Of a stretch of 64,000 nucleotides of DNA, positions 39,100 to 51,095 are shown one piece after another. The DNA lies in assembly GCF_963675165.1 (NCBI RefSeq), contig NC_087383.1, positions 372,001-436,000 on the forward strand. The letters run 5' to 3'. This stretch comes from Halichondria panicea. Its lineage: Eukaryota; Porifera; Demospongiae; Suberitida; Halichondriidae. The translations under genes were made by a program, and so were the position numbers. The notes below the pieces were generated by a model, which searched no databases, was not told where the DNA came from, and saw only the letters and a list, made by a program, of their open reading frames with translations. How positions within the stretch are numbered: position 1 is the stretch's first letter; each line of letters starts with the position of its first letter.

Positions 39100-39362
39100 A
39101 TGGCAGGAATCTTAGCGGCTGCCCAGGACCAGGATTCAGAAGATGTGGTGCCTAACAAAGTGGTCATGCTGGTTGTGGCACTGGTCATATTTCACCTGGG
39201 AGTACTTGTATCCCTTAACAACATAACATCAATTCTCTACTATGTTTGTGTAATAGATATGGAATATTGTTGTCTTTAACCTATTTTCAGGTCTATTGGT
39301 TGTTTAAAGCGTTTTCTCCAATAGATGAATCTCAGCCAGCAGCTAAAATTCGTATCTCATAA
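39100..39362 (+). CDS. Small single-pass membrane protein, 59 aa, two exons
   Basis: Exons 39100-39207 and 39291-39362, joined in phase 0 with a GT-AG intron of 83 bp. The predicted protein starts MAGILAAAQDQDSEDVVPNK, has one hydrophobic helix VVMLVVALVIFHLGVLVYWLF across the splice junction, and ends FSPIDESQPAAKIRIS. An AATAAA lies at 39681. An out-of-frame ATG lies 4 bp upstream. The acidic N-terminus, single helix and short tail resemble small integral membrane proteins of ER or mitochondria, but I recognise no family. That the intron removal restores one continuous hydrophobic helix is the main evidence that this is a real gene. Confidence 0.6.
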
Positions 39363-40567
39363 ATAAGACATCGGATCATGACACTCAGACGTCCTGCAAT
39401 TAACACTCACAATTTGTATAGCCGTTTTATCGCTTCATTTCTCATGATCAGTGGCTTCCTTTGTTGTTATAATTATGTTCGTTAGTGTTTTATGTGTGCC
39501 TAACTGTTGAGTGTTATTCATTTTTTGCATACCAAACGTGTCCATTGAACCAAACATTGACATTGTTATGTAGAAATTAGCATGCATGGGTTCTGTTTTA
39601 TCAAGCAGTTTAGTGTTTGATTCTGAAATTACTTTAACAACTGGGTGGGTGTGGCTGATCTAATTGTAGGAATAGTTAGCAATAAACATCAAGCCATTGT
39701 GTGTACGTGTGTGGTGTGTTAGCTTGTATATCTCGAGCTATGTAAACCCAGCAAGCCTTTGGTATTACAGTCCTCTCTGTCTGATTGCAAACTGAGCTAA
39801 CTATCTCTCTGTACCTAGGTGAGTTGGTTGCAAGGTCGCCGTAGCTATTAAAACATTATTTTATGCATGGTTGTTGATTGGGTTTTTTGATAGCTAGCAA
39901 AGCTTGTGATTTTCGTGTAAAAGTTACAAAATATATAAACTAAAGGGAGTGCTCAGCTAAAGGGAGTGCTCAGCTAAAGGGAGTGCTCAACTAAAGGGAG
40001 TGCTCAGCATGCACATTATGGTATTTTTAAAGGATATTGCATAAGCTAAGCATATTAAACACAGGGTCCTGGAATAACTCTGTGTATGGATGGTAGCTCT
40101 ACTGTGTTTGCAATACTTTTAATACTGGTGCATGAGTTTAAAGAACCACAATACTAATGGATTATAATGGAAAGTTATTTGCATTCTCGTTATTATCCGA
40201 GTAGCCTTTATTTGTAAACCTTTGTCATGTTCCATCACTGTACACCTGAGCCAATGGGTGTATTAATTACCTATCAAATCCACGCTGTAGACTAGACGGT
40301 ATTAGATTGATATTATAAGGTATAAAGTTGCGACCTTTTGCATAACCTTTAACTCTTCTCAGCCAAAGGTTGTAATTCAATATTGAAACAAACGGCTGTG
40401 CCATAGCATTCCATGGCTTGCTAGATTGATGCCTAAGTATAATTATGCATTGTGTTTCTGTGTGTGTAGTCTTCCTAGCCGTAAGTATAATCACATCAAT
40501 AGATTTATGAGAAAATTTTTTTGTCCCCTTAGAGGCTATCTCACAAGACGTCTTCTATTGTCACAGG
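39363..40567. other. Intergenic region with a 17-bp minisatellite
   Basis: Four tandem copies of ctaaagggagtgctcag at 39940-40008. The rest is AT-rich with no supported gene. It should contain the 5' untranslated part of the zinc-finger gene, whose first coding exon appears to follow a CACAG acceptor at 40566. Confidence 0.6.
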
Positions 40568-43500
40568 ATGCTAGCTGCCATGCAGGGGAACACAACTGTC
40601 TTCCCTCCTGTACACTCACCCCCCACAGACTGTCCGTCAAACGACCTTCGACCTTTATCTACGCCCATCCCTGTACCAAACTATCGAACGGTTGCCCCAC
40701 AACAAATGATCCCTATCGCCATGGTACCCCCGCCACTTCTGATTGGTCCTGGTGGAACCAACTACACGCTTGTACCTACGACTAGAACCGATGGAATGTT
40801 CAGTAACCTGCAGCTCTCTGGGGGGTCTGTAGACTCGAAAACTATACCCCCCAGAGCGTATTACTCAAACACTGGTGGACAACCGTCTCTGGCCTCGACA
40901 ACAAACGGTGATAACAGATTTATACCACTTGCAACGACTGTACAGCTGGACCCTCGTACTATCGATCCCACCACCTCTCACACACACCCTGACCAACAAG
41001 CCTCGCCGGTGGAGATAAAGCAACCACCGTTTGTAGCACCCTCAACTACAGCAGCTGGAAGCTCGGCCGTTAATGCTCTCCTTACTAGAAGGACGAGTTC
41101 ATCTGAACCGCAGCTGAGTGAACATCATCATCACGGCCACTGTGAGAGAGGAGGTGAATCAAGTCACCGTCGGCGACGCAAGAAACACTCCAAACGGAGA
41201 AGACATCACGAGAAACATCACCAAACTTCAGGTAAAAGACTTCTCTCTGTCTTATAGAGCTTGCAGTTTGTTGTATAACATAGAGGATAGTACAGTATAC
41301 AGGTAGCCAATGCTGTCTGTGATTGCCAAGTGTGTAGTTGAAAAATCTCCAGGTTGATATAAAGCCAGTATGCATGTTGATCTTTGTTTCAGCACCGGCT
41401 ATTTGGATGCTTGATACGCTGGTAATACATGACGTGTTGTACATGCAGACTAATTGTGACAGGCTCTGGGAAAACAGACCAATTGGCGCAAGCTATAATT
41501 TTTGCGATCTATATACCAGATGATAGAGCAAAGAATTGCCTGCGCATTGATATGCTTAGTTTGCACATACCTTGTTCCATGCCTGAGTTATGCGCGTTGG
41601 AAACTCGAAGTTGTAAAACAGCAGTATTGAGAAACGCCCACTCAAAGATTGCTAAATTGGGAAAAGTAAGGTAATGGTGGCTGTTTAGACAAAGCGCTTT
41701 GGTGGAAAGAGTTGGATTCAGAGCATCAGATTTTGCAGAGAGGTAGTAGAAAGACTATAGATAACTATAATCCAAGAAAAAAATTTATGAGATTATACAC
41801 TGTAGTCCATAAATCTGGCTTTTGCTCAATACCAATATCTGCTCCAATTGGTCTGTTTTCCCAGAGCCTGTCACAATTATTGAATGCTTTACGATGAGAG
41901 TGATTAAGATTTTATCGCCATTGATACTTGTGTTGTAACTACGTGTAGTTAATTTAATGTAGGCCATTGTTGCTTGCTGATAGTTGTGATGGAGCTATGT
42001 ACCTACGTCCAATTGCTCTTATCGAATTGCATAGTATGAATAAGTATATCTTGTACACCTATTCACTTCTCACTGTCTCTCTCAGTTGTAAGAGGCTCTG
42101 TTGCAGATTGTCTTTCCGTTGAGTAATTATATCGCCACATTCAACCCCCCTGCAGATGAACCTGACAGTGAGAGCTCTGAAGGCTGCCCCCCGAAGAGGA
42201 GGCACGTGAAAAATGAGGTCGAACAGACCCCTAGCTGTTCCCAGGAACTACCGCCCTCGACTAGTGACCCCACCCCTCGGGTCTCTTACCCCGTACAAGC
42301 GCTGGTGGACATTCCAATGAATCCTCCTCTAAGTTCTCGGACTTCCAGTTTGAGCAGTTCTCTGTCCTCGTTTCGTTTCGGAGGCAGTTTGAGTCAACTG
42401 TGGGCATCGCAAATGTCCCTCACCACTCGAATGTCTAACATGAAAAGCACAGGGTGAGTGTGTGTAGTGTGGTGTGGGCGTGGGCGTGTGTGTGAGGATG
42501 TGGGAGTACGAACACCTGATGTGTCTTGATTCTCAATTAATGAAATATTGATTAATTGATTTTATTCAGCTCAATGTTTCCCAAACAGGTGTATTATTGT
42601 CAATCAAAGTTTAATGGTTGAGTATTGACCCATTGAAAAAGTAGCGTGTGTCTGTGTGTGCGGTAAATGTGACTAAGTGTTGCATGACATTCGCATATCC
42701 CTATTGTTTGGAGCCTTGTATAAATCCTTACCTGAATGAATTCAATTTTAAGGCCCCATTACTTCTTCTTTGTAGGCTTCACCCAATTAACTCTTTAGTC
42801 TTGTCTGGTGGGCAAATAATGAGATTACTGGTGGGGAAACTTTTGTTTATAGGGGCTTGTGCCCCAGTGTCTGTGCCAAATACTTGTTGTTTTGGAGATA
42901 ATGAAAGAGCATTTGCAGTATGCCCAGACAGCATTAGGGTGAACCCTGGAGCTATCCATTTCCAAACTAGGAGTGCCAAACATCAAAGTTTAGAAACATT
43001 GATATTCATAGGTTGGTGGTCTGATATGGGTAATAGCGTACTAATTACATTTTAGTGTGTATAACTTGGGTGGCAACACGCTTTGTAAGACATAACTAGC
43101 TGCTATACTGGCTAGTCTGTATAGGTATATAGGTGGCTGTGTGTGTGTGTGTGTGTGTGGGAAGTTGTGCCTTGTTGCCAAATATTCTGGCTAGAGATCA
43201 CTTTCACTCACCCCATCAATCAATGTGTCTTTGTTTTGTAGGCTAGCTGGCTAGGTCCCAGCAATGTACATTAATCACTGAGGGCCTCCCTTATATAATG
43301 TATCTAGGCCCTAGGGGCAGTGTACATGTGTTACCAACTTAGAACAGCAGTCACTAAGAGCCTTCTTAGGCCTCAGGGGCAGTGTTTTACCTAAAATTAG
43401 ATAATTGAACATTTTTAGCATACATGACTGTAATAGCACATAGCTAGCATAATGCCCTCATGGCTACATGCCTTCAGGCTGGATGCAGTCAGGATCAAAG

Positions 43501-45781
43501 GTAGTTTCAACCTACAGCATCCTGGTTGTTATCTTAGTTGTTTGAGCTATGGCCTGGCATGCCTTTGAAGTTGCACCCTTACTAATCAACCCACAAATCC
43601 TAATTGGATTAAGCTTACACACTACTAGTTTTGGCTCCTCTTTGATGGTTTATTAGGACTTGATGTGGGGTTCTTTATAAATATAGATTATGTTGCTGTG
43701 TGTCTGACCATTCAAGAAATGCATATATAAGTAGTAGCTATTATGTATACATGTATAGCTTGTGTGTAGTCCCACTAAAACCCAACAACCAAAACCAAAA
43801 CTAAGGTCAATACTATGAGTTAGGGTTAGAGGTAGGATAGAGTTAGGTGCCACACCCATTATTGACTACTGCATGTTTCGTTTTAGTTGCATTTTATTTT
43901 AGTGGTACAACACTTGTGTGTTTGACACACTGTAAACCAGTGTTTCATTTGCATAAATGTCATGAAACTATTCCTTTTTGTTCCTCATACATAATGGGAC
44001 AACATTTGCACTGTTGACTTCCTTATTAGACTACTCAACAGATGTACCTGCATGTTTATGTTATGTTAATTATCACTATAACGGGCCAATTTGATGACAT
44101 CCTGTCACATGATATTTGCCATTTAATATAATTATAGCATTCTTCTCACACACACACCTCACACACTCACACACACACACACACACATCACAGAAACCTC
44201 AATGTGGAAACAGCCACCATGCCATCGCTGGGCAACCAGTACTTTGCATTCGGAGGCAGTCTCCCTGAACTATCGCTCACCTCACTCTCACGTCTCCTAC
44301 CAAACTCTACCTCAAACGATGCCAACATTTCGTCTTGTCCAGGCCTCTTTACTCTCCTTCACCCTCCACTCTATGTCTACCCTAGTCAGCAGCACTTAAC
44401 CACGCCTTTTATCAACGCCAATGGCTCCATCACATTCGGCAGTTTTCTCTCAGGAGGTTCCAGTTTGTGCAACACTATGAAAGCTCCATCCACCACCACT
44501 GCGGGTGGAGAAGGCAGTACTGATGTGGCTAACGATGCTCCCAGTACGTCTATCATCACTAGAACAGAGAACGAAGTCATCGAGGGTGGATACTCGAAAC
44601 TGAGTGGCTCTTCAACTTCTCTCTCCTCGAATGGCAGTGCTAATATACCAATGTTTGCGCCAGTAGCGGGCCCTCTAGCAGGACACCATCAAATTGTCAC
44701 AACTCTGCCCGCATTCCATACAATCACCAACAATACGATGTCCCATTCCAATGGCATGCCATCTCCGAATCAGCCCACCAGTGCACACATGACTGTCAAT
44801 TCCCCTCCGCACGTGGCTGCACCAAATCTGGACACTTTAGCGTGTGTGGCAACCGCCCCCCATCATCAACTAACAAGTCCTGTCTCCCCTCACACACTCC
44901 CCCAGCATCACATTCTCCACACCTCCACAGGAGGAGCTCCGTACAGCATCCAACCACACCCACACATCGACTCTAAGGAAGGAATTCTCCGTACATGTAT
45001 GCCCACACATTTCATAAGCAGACCCGGAGTCATACAGTCATCAAGTTCACTTCCATTACCTGGTGTCAAACTGGAGAGAGAAGCAGTCTCACAAGAAAGT
45101 CCCCATTCCATTCCCGTCATTTCCATACCAATATCCGAGTGTCTAGCCTCGACCGAGACCCATCCCTATTCCCTACAGGAGCACCTCCCACATGGTAGCA
45201 TCCTTGAGACCTCCCCTAAACGAGAAAAAGACAAGCCCTACAAGTGTGATCACCCAGGATGTGATCGTTCATTCTCGTTCCCAGCACACTTGCGTTCCCA
45301 CGTCCAACAAATCCACATTTCGTATCGTCCGTGCAAATGTGATTTCCCGAGTTGTGGGAAACGTTTCTACACACCCCAGCACCTTAATGTGCACAGGCGT
45401 GTGCACACTGGAGAAAGACCATTTGTATGTCCGTATCCTGACTGTACCAAGGCTTTCACAACAGCTGGCAATCTCAAGAACCATATTCGAACACACACTG
45501 GTGAACGCCCTTATTCGTGCAAGTTTGATGGCTGCACAAAGTGTTTTGCTGAGATGTCAAGTTTAAAGAAACACGAACTCACACATACAGGAGAGAAACC
45601 GTACAAATGTCGAGTGTGCGGTAAAGCCTTCTCGCAGGCGGGAAGCCGAAACACCCACGAACGAAAACACAATAGGACAGACGAAGGAGACGGGGAAGCC
45701 GGCTCTAAAGGACCTCGCAGGTTTCGGATAAAGAGGATACCTAGTGACACTGCTATGGTGAAGACTGAGCCATTGTTATAG
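40568..45781 (+). CDS. ZNF410: ZNF410-like five-C2H2-finger transcription factor
   Basis: Coding exons 40568-41231, 42156-42453 and 44194-45781, in phase; 849 aa. The start ATG lies just after a probable acceptor, so a non-coding first exon is likely upstream. The N-terminal two-thirds is Ser/Thr/Pro-rich with a basic patch (RRRRKKHSKRRRHHEKHH) and two short related blocks (FRFGGSLSQL and FAFGGSLPEL). Five tandem C2H2 fingers lie at about 668-812; the first four have C-x4-C spacing and the last C-x2-C, with FTTAGNLKNH in finger 3 and FSQAGSRNTHERKH in finger 5. That order and those finger sequences are those of vertebrate ZNF410 (478 aa), which binds clustered sites at CHD4. Other C-x4-C factors (MTF1, ZNF143, GLIS) have different finger numbers or sequences. 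The N-terminus is much longer than in vertebrates. (CA)n leads into the third coding exon. Confidence 0.85.
41451..41879. mobile_element. MITE with perfect 36-bp terminal inverted repeats
   Basis: The 36 bp at 41451-41486 (TAATTGTGACAGGCTCTGGG...) is exactly reverse-complemented at 41844-41879. The element is 429 bp, in the first intron between coding exons of ZNF410. The interior has no coding capacity I can support. The outer 23 bases also occur once at 14050-14072. Confidence 0.9.
42454..44193. other. 1.7-kb ZNF410 intron
   Basis: Contains a short GT run at 43139-43158 and ends in CACACA repeats (44148-44190) at the acceptor. The duplicated phrase aggccctaggggcagtgt / aggcctcaggggcagtgt is at about 43310 and 43370. 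I see no gene in it. Confidence 0.6.
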
Positions 45782-46166
45782 GTAGCTAGATCTATGTAGT
45801 TGTCCAGAACTTTTCTTTGTAACAATGTCCTTTTTGTGATTTGATCCACCACCATCAGTTTTGTATACTGAAAATATTTGTATACTGAAAATAACATATT
45901 AATTTGAGAAAAGCCGGTTAGCAACAGTCATTAACATGGGCAATTAAACTATTAAGGCATGTTTGCTGAAAATGTCATTTTAGTGTGCATGCAATGGGCT
46001 TTTTGGCTTGTTGAAATAAGGGAAAGGTCGTCTTAGTGAAATTAGGGGAAAGATCGTCATAGGAAGAAACTATTGCAGAGCAGCCAGCCTCTCCCCCTAC
46101 CAAAATTAATGCTTGTCTGAGTGGGTGTGCAGTGCAATCATAACTTTTATTATAGGACCTATAGAG
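45782..46166. other. Intergenic region ZNF410 to MFS gene
   Basis: 385 bp holding the ZNF410 3' UTR and the start of the transporter gene; an acceptor (TTATAG at 46155) precedes its start codon, so a non-coding first exon is likely. A repeated phrase gggaaaggtcgtc / gggaaagatcgtc is at 46020 and 46048. Confidence 0.5.
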
Positions 46167-48674
46167 ATGGACAAGTTGAAGAAAGAGCTATGGCGTCTCC
46201 GACTGAACTGGTTCTTTGTGATTCTAGTGAGTCCCTTGTTTGCCTTGAGTACTACTGGAATTTCTTCCTCCTTCCATCAATTTGTGACCAACCCAAGAGC
46301 TGAGAGCCTGCATGGAAATCAAACACACACTAAGGTAAAGCTGCATGCATGCATGGTATTGAATAGGTGGTCTGCATGTTTTAAAGTTTATTCTTTTATA
46401 CAGATGGAGCCGGGACTTGGTGAGTCGGAGCTCTTTTACTCTCTTCTCATATCTGGCTTCAACCTCGGGTCTGTGATTGGTGGTATTGCCAATGGACTGC
46501 TCTCCAAGTGCGTCCCTCAGTGGTACCTATGGATGGTCATGTTGTTGGCACACACAAGTGGCTACCTTATCTACGCTCTGGCTAGCAATGGATGGTTGAT
46601 AATGCTCTCAAAGATATTGTCAGGCTATTTCCTAGGAGCTGATCTCACTCTTGGCTTCAGCTATCTGTCGGTGACCAGTGTCCAGTACATTGAAGTGCAG
46701 AAGGAGAGAGGAGTCAAAGTGGGTGATAAATCAGCCTTTAAATTACGGAACACTCTTTTTGCCATCAATGGAATAGCTTTCAGCATCGGATATTTCATTG
46801 GCCCAGGTATATAACTAATGGACCTATTACTCCGCATTTCTTACACTTTATCCCCACTGTTGTATATAGATTATCTAACTCTTGCTATATATATTACAGG
46901 TGCTGCAGTTATTTTCGCACAGTTTCAGTCGATAAATCAATTTCGAGTGATTGGCTGGTACAATGCGGCATGGGGGGTGGCTCTACTGATCCTATTGGTC
47001 GTCATGTTTCGTGGCGAGAGTGGATGCTCCAAGCCAGTCACATGCTGTACCGGTAGTCACGGAGACTGGAGAAAATTGCTTAATTGCACATCCAAACCAA
47101 TTCGAGTATTTATATCCTCTAAATTAATTATCAATTATTGTTATGGTGCTTAGTAGCACATGTACAAAAACAAACTTTAATCACGCACACGCATATAATT
47201 AGTCTCACATATCCGATACATGTATTGGATCACTAATTTCCTTGACTACACCCTCACATTGTTATTACAATGCTAATCCTACCCATGGTTGAAATAGCCA
47301 GGTTTGGAGTTTTGGAGACGCTCTTTAATCCAATTCTGAGTGATTCCTTTGGATTTGACGAAAGAAATGCCTCTTACATCTTCCTAGCTTTTGGTCTTCC
47401 CCATATTGCCGGCTCCATTCTACTGTTAGTATATATACATAATTATATATCAGCTTATAATTATAATCGGCTCCACTGAATTTCAGGTACATTTTAGAGA
47501 AGTTGAAAATGTCAACTCAACTCATCACTTTCGTTGCTCTGTTACTATCTGTCGCTGGATACATGTTGCTAGGCGACTGGCAGTCCATTCCATATGACCC
47601 CTGCACTGAATACAGTCCATTCCATCATCCTGAGATTGTGTGGAATAATTACCACGATTCAACTGCCATGTTTTTAAATGTAAGTTTCCAGTTTAATGAT
47701 GTTTTGTCAACCAGCTATTACCATCTGTAGCCAAGGAGTGTCCGAGTTTATTGTACCCATATTATTACAATCGATGACTTTACTGAACTATTAAATGAAG
47801 AGTAAAGTATGAGTATGAGTTTTAAGGTTGTTTGTAGTTAGATACAGATGAAAAAGGGCTAGCTTGCTTAGCATACTCTCAAAATTACATTTTCAGTGTA
47901 TCAAGTGAAACATTGCATTGCTTCCACCCTCACTTACCCCACACCACCATTTGTATAACCATTCAGATCACCCCCTCTCAGTCCACTCTTCAAACAAGTG
48001 CTGGGATTCAGAGTCTCAGAGTCTTTTCCAATCACTCCTACTCTATAGCCAGGGACCAGTGTATGACAGCTAACATTACAGGACATGTTTGCCACTGGAT
48101 ACCCTCTTCAATAATACTCAAGACAGAGTGCGAGGATTGTCCTGCCATCTGTCGCAGTCTCAACCAGATACTCACATTTCCACAGTTCCTGCTTGGCCTG
48201 GGGCTACTGCTATTGTCTAACTCATTGCTCTGGGTGTCACTGGTTGCATTACTCTTCAATCAGCTTCCAGAGGAGCTCCAGGTATAGAGCATTGCATTTT
48301 ATTGACTTTACCATGTCTATAATGTCTCTCCATAGGGCATAATCATGGGGATTAGGTCAGCTCTGAATGGATTTGTCAGAACAGTGGCACCACTGATATG
48401 TAAGTACATACAGTATTTTATAGTGATATCACCGATACGTAAGTACATGCAAACCATGCAGTATTTATTATTTCCCTGTACAGTTGATGCTGCTTATGAA
48501 GGTGCTCTAAAGAGGACGTTTCCAATAATGGCTGTGCTAGCTGCACTGCACTTACCTTTCTTTGTAGAGATCCTTGTTCTGTATCGTCAGCTGGGACCAA
48601 TGACTCAGCAAGAAAAAATCAAGGTGGACAAAGACAATGAATATTCTGAAACTGAAGCATTGCTTTATCAGTAA
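46167..48674 (+). CDS. Major facilitator superfamily transporter, MFSD8 (CLN7)-like
   Basis: Exons 46167-46334, 46404-46806, 46900-47052, 47298-47424, 47487-47679, 47967-48281, 48336-48399 and 48484-48674 give 537 aa with consistent phases. Two joins (donor at 47053, acceptor at 47297) were chosen partly by phase, so they are less sure. About twelve hydrophobic helices are visible: RLNWFFVILVSPLFALS; SLLISGFNLGSVIGG; YLWMVMLLAHTSGYLIYAL; ILSGYFLGADLTLGFSYL; and, in the C-half, FPQFLLGLGLLLLSNSLLWVSLVALLF and GIIMGIRSALNGFVRTVAPLI. A glycosylated loop with several Cys (CMTANITGHVCHW, CEDCPAICRS) lies in the second half. The C-terminus SETEALLYQ fits an acidic dileucine lysosomal signal (E-T-E-A-L-L). 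Overall architecture fits lysosomal MFSD8; another MFS subfamily cannot be excluded. Confidence 0.65.
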
Positions 48675-48852
48675 TTGATTATAATTATACCCTGTTTGTT
48701 TACATGCAAATGAAAGCCTGTCAAGTGCAGCATTAATTGTACAACATTCCAATAAGCCTTGTGGTAAACTAACCCAGGAACAAGTGCTAGCACACCTTCA
48801 ACAAGTTATTAGCAGATCTAGTTTGCAAGAGAAGTATATAAAAGACCAGGCT

Positions 48853-51042
48853 ATGAGTTCCGGTTACCAGAGGAGACAGCACTGGGCATTGCTGCCCTTT
48901 GTGGCTGGAGTTCTGTTAGGGCTGGCTGTCTCCACCATTATTCTCATCAGACCAGACACTGTCACTATAAACAATGTGCACAGAGTAGGGGAAAGACAGG
49001 ATCAGAATGAACAGTTTCATCGCTTCTTAGAGGAGCTGGCCAAGCAAGAGAGAGCTACTCAAAGATTGTCAGAGGAGATGACGATGAAACAAACAGTGTA
49101 CTATGCTGTCATGCTGACTGATACAACATCGATGGATATAATCAAGAATACTTGGGCCAGAGAAATGGGACCTGCTGAGATTGGCTTCTTCGTATCCTCC
49201 GAGCATTCACAGAATATTGACACTATCAAGATCTCATCATCTACGGAAGAACTGGAAATAGAGACGCTCAAATATATTTGTAACAACCAAATGAACAAAA
49301 CAAAATGGTTTTTCTTATCGTATGGTAATGTCTATGTCAAAAGAGAACAATTGGAAAAGTATTTATTGTCATTGGAAACGATGCCTGGTGATATTGGTTA
49401 CCTTGGTAAGCCGATAAAGAGAGAGTCCTCCATCGGTGGAGTGTGTATGGCTGGCCCGGGAAGTGTGCTCAGTCAATCCATCCTCTCTCAGCTTTGTCCG
49501 AGGCTGAACAAGTGTAGTCCCCCTCAGGGCATTCTAGAGCCTGGCTGTGTACTGGGGGAGTGTGTACGCAAGCAATTACCGTCCGTACAGTGTGCAAAAG
49601 ACGTTAAACTTCATAAACAATTTCTAAACTTCGATGAAAAAACGAAAGGAAACATTTTAGACCCGAAAAATAAAAACGCATTTGACAAAGCTCTCACAAT
49701 TTTCCCTGTTGAGGACCCGAAACTAATGTACAATATTCACGAGGCAGTTCTAAGCAAGAGATTGAATAACTCGCAGGAAGCAGTGCAAGAGCTTAAACGT
49801 AGTATGGATCACATGATGGACCTCCTACCCCCTACGGAGATACGACTGTACAATGAGAGAGTTAAGAGTGATGTCATGTTAGTGGAGGATGACGTAATCC
49901 CTTGGAAGCTTATCAGTAGTAACCTGTTAATGTCTTGTGTAGAGAAAAATCCGGCAATCAAAATCCATTCACTGTGGAAGGAAGAACTAGAATTATTGAG
50001 TAGGAAATCTATCGACTATGTCAACTCGCGTGAAGATGAAGAGTACACCTTTAAACGCATTGTCAATGCATATTGGAGACTGGACGCTCAACTAGGAACA
50101 GAGTATGTGATTGACTTTGAGACCAAGCTAGCTGGAATGGAATCGGACTATAGCTCACCAACAAATCGATTCCGTGCATCCTTATTGAGACAGTTCAATG
50201 ACCCCGAGGTGAACCCAGTTATCCAGCAGGTGGATACTGCACGCCATATTTCCATTGGTGTGTTGGTTTCTAACGATCTGACTGAAAGGTTTGAACATTT
50301 CATGAGCAATTTTGAAGAAACGCTAAAACTAGATCAGAGATTTGATTTGCTTGCAGTGCACATGAAAGGTGCCAGCACAGAACAAGAGAATTATGATCAA
50401 GTGGACAAGATAATGTCGTCATATTCAAATAAGTACCCTCAGGCAAATTTCAAAGTTCTCAAATCCCCTCATAAACTGTCTAGATCCCACGCTATTTCGT
50501 TACTGGTACAAGAGCTGCGTCCCAATGACCTAGTGTTCCTCTCAGATTTGGATCTACAGTTTGACTACCAATTTCTGAACAGGTGTCGGAGTTACCCCAT
50601 CCAACGACAACAAGTGTATTTTCCCATCCCGTTTGCACAGATTGACCCAGCGATGCTCACTGCAACTAGTCACACTCAACTACACGATAGCATCACCCCA
50701 CACTCTGGACACTGGTTGGTGGACTCTTACAGCGTGGCTTGTCTGTATGCCATCGATATATTGTCCGCCTTACAACAAGAGGAGGCCATATCAGTGGATG
50801 AGATCAACGTAAAGGACCTGTATAGCAAGTTTGTTAAGAATGGCTACTCGATTGTACGAAGTGCCGACAAGGGTCTGAGAAAGTTGTACTCTGAATACAG
50901 GAACTGTGAGCTCGATTATCATGGTGAATATTATGAGCAATGTCAGTCATTACCAGACAGCTACGAGAGACTTTATTTAAAAACACAACTTTCTGTTTTA
51001 TTATTAGATCACGAAGGTGAACACGCACACAAGAAATATTAA
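48853..51042 (+). CDS. CHPF: Chondroitin sulfate synthase / polymerizing-factor-like glycosyltransferase, intronless
   Basis: Single exon, 729 aa, from the first ATG (MSSGYQRRQHWALL); the open frame upstream of it has no ATG. A type II membrane anchor (LLPFVAGVLLGLAVSTIIL) lies near residues 12-32, as for Golgi enzymes. The N-terminal beta3-transferase-like domain has WFFLSYGNVYVKREQL where active CHSY proteins have a DDD metal motif, so this site looks lost. The C-terminal beta4-GalNAc-transferase-like domain keeps SRSHAISLL, NDLVFLSDLDLQF (DxD = DLD), FLNRCRSYP and VYFPIPFAQIDP. One dead and one DxD-bearing domain, and length near 775 aa, suit CHPF, a partner of CHSY in chondroitin chain synthesis. 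Its stop is 53 bp from the stop of the convergent phosphatase gene. The lack of introns in an intron-rich window could mean retroposition. Confidence 0.83.
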   Translation: MSSGYQRRQHWALLPFVAGVLLGLAVSTIILIRPDTVTINNVHRVGERQDQNEQFHRFLEELAKQERATQRLSEEMTMKQTVYYAVMLTDTTSMDIIKNTWAREMGPAEIGFFVSSEHSQNIDTIKISSSTEELEIETLKYICNNQMNKTKWFFLSYGNVYVKREQLEKYLLSLETMPGDIGYLGKPIKRESSIGGVCMAGPGSVLSQSILSQLCPRLNKCSPPQGILEPGCVLGECVRKQLPSVQCAKDVKLHKQFLNFDEKTKGNILDPKNKNAFDKALTIFPVEDPKLMYNIHEAVLSKRLNNSQEAVQELKRSMDHMMDLLPPTEIRLYNERVKSDVMLVEDDVIPWKLISSNLLMSCVEKNPAIKIHSLWKEELELLSRKSIDYVNSREDEEYTFKRIVNAYWRLDAQLGTEYVIDFETKLAGMESDYSSPTNRFRASLLRQFNDPEVNPVIQQVDTARHISIGVLVSNDLTERFEHFMSNFEETLKLDQRFDLLAVHMKGASTEQENYDQVDKIMSSYSNKYPQANFKVLKSPHKLSRSHAISLLVQELRPNDLVFLSDLDLQFDYQFLNRCRSYPIQRQQVYFPIPFAQIDPAMLTATSHTQLHDSITPHSGHWLVDSYSVACLYAIDILSALQQEEAISVDEINVKDLYSKFVKNGYSIVRSADKGLRKLYSEYRNCELDYHGEYYEQCQSLPDSYERLYLKTQLSVLLLDHEGEHAHKKY

Positions 51043-51095
51043 CATTTCAAATTAAGAAATTGAGGCTAAAAAAAGTCAATATTTGATATTTGTAG

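Noticed and set aside
41429-41967. Walker-A-like VTGSGKTDQ in two open frames
   Set aside because: Both copies are the 36-bp terminal inverted repeats of one MITE, read from either end; no nucleotide-binding domain follows.
48784-48852. Upstream extension of the CHPF-like frame
   Set aside because: The frame is open but has no ATG before 48853, and the segment adds residues before the membrane anchor with no family support.
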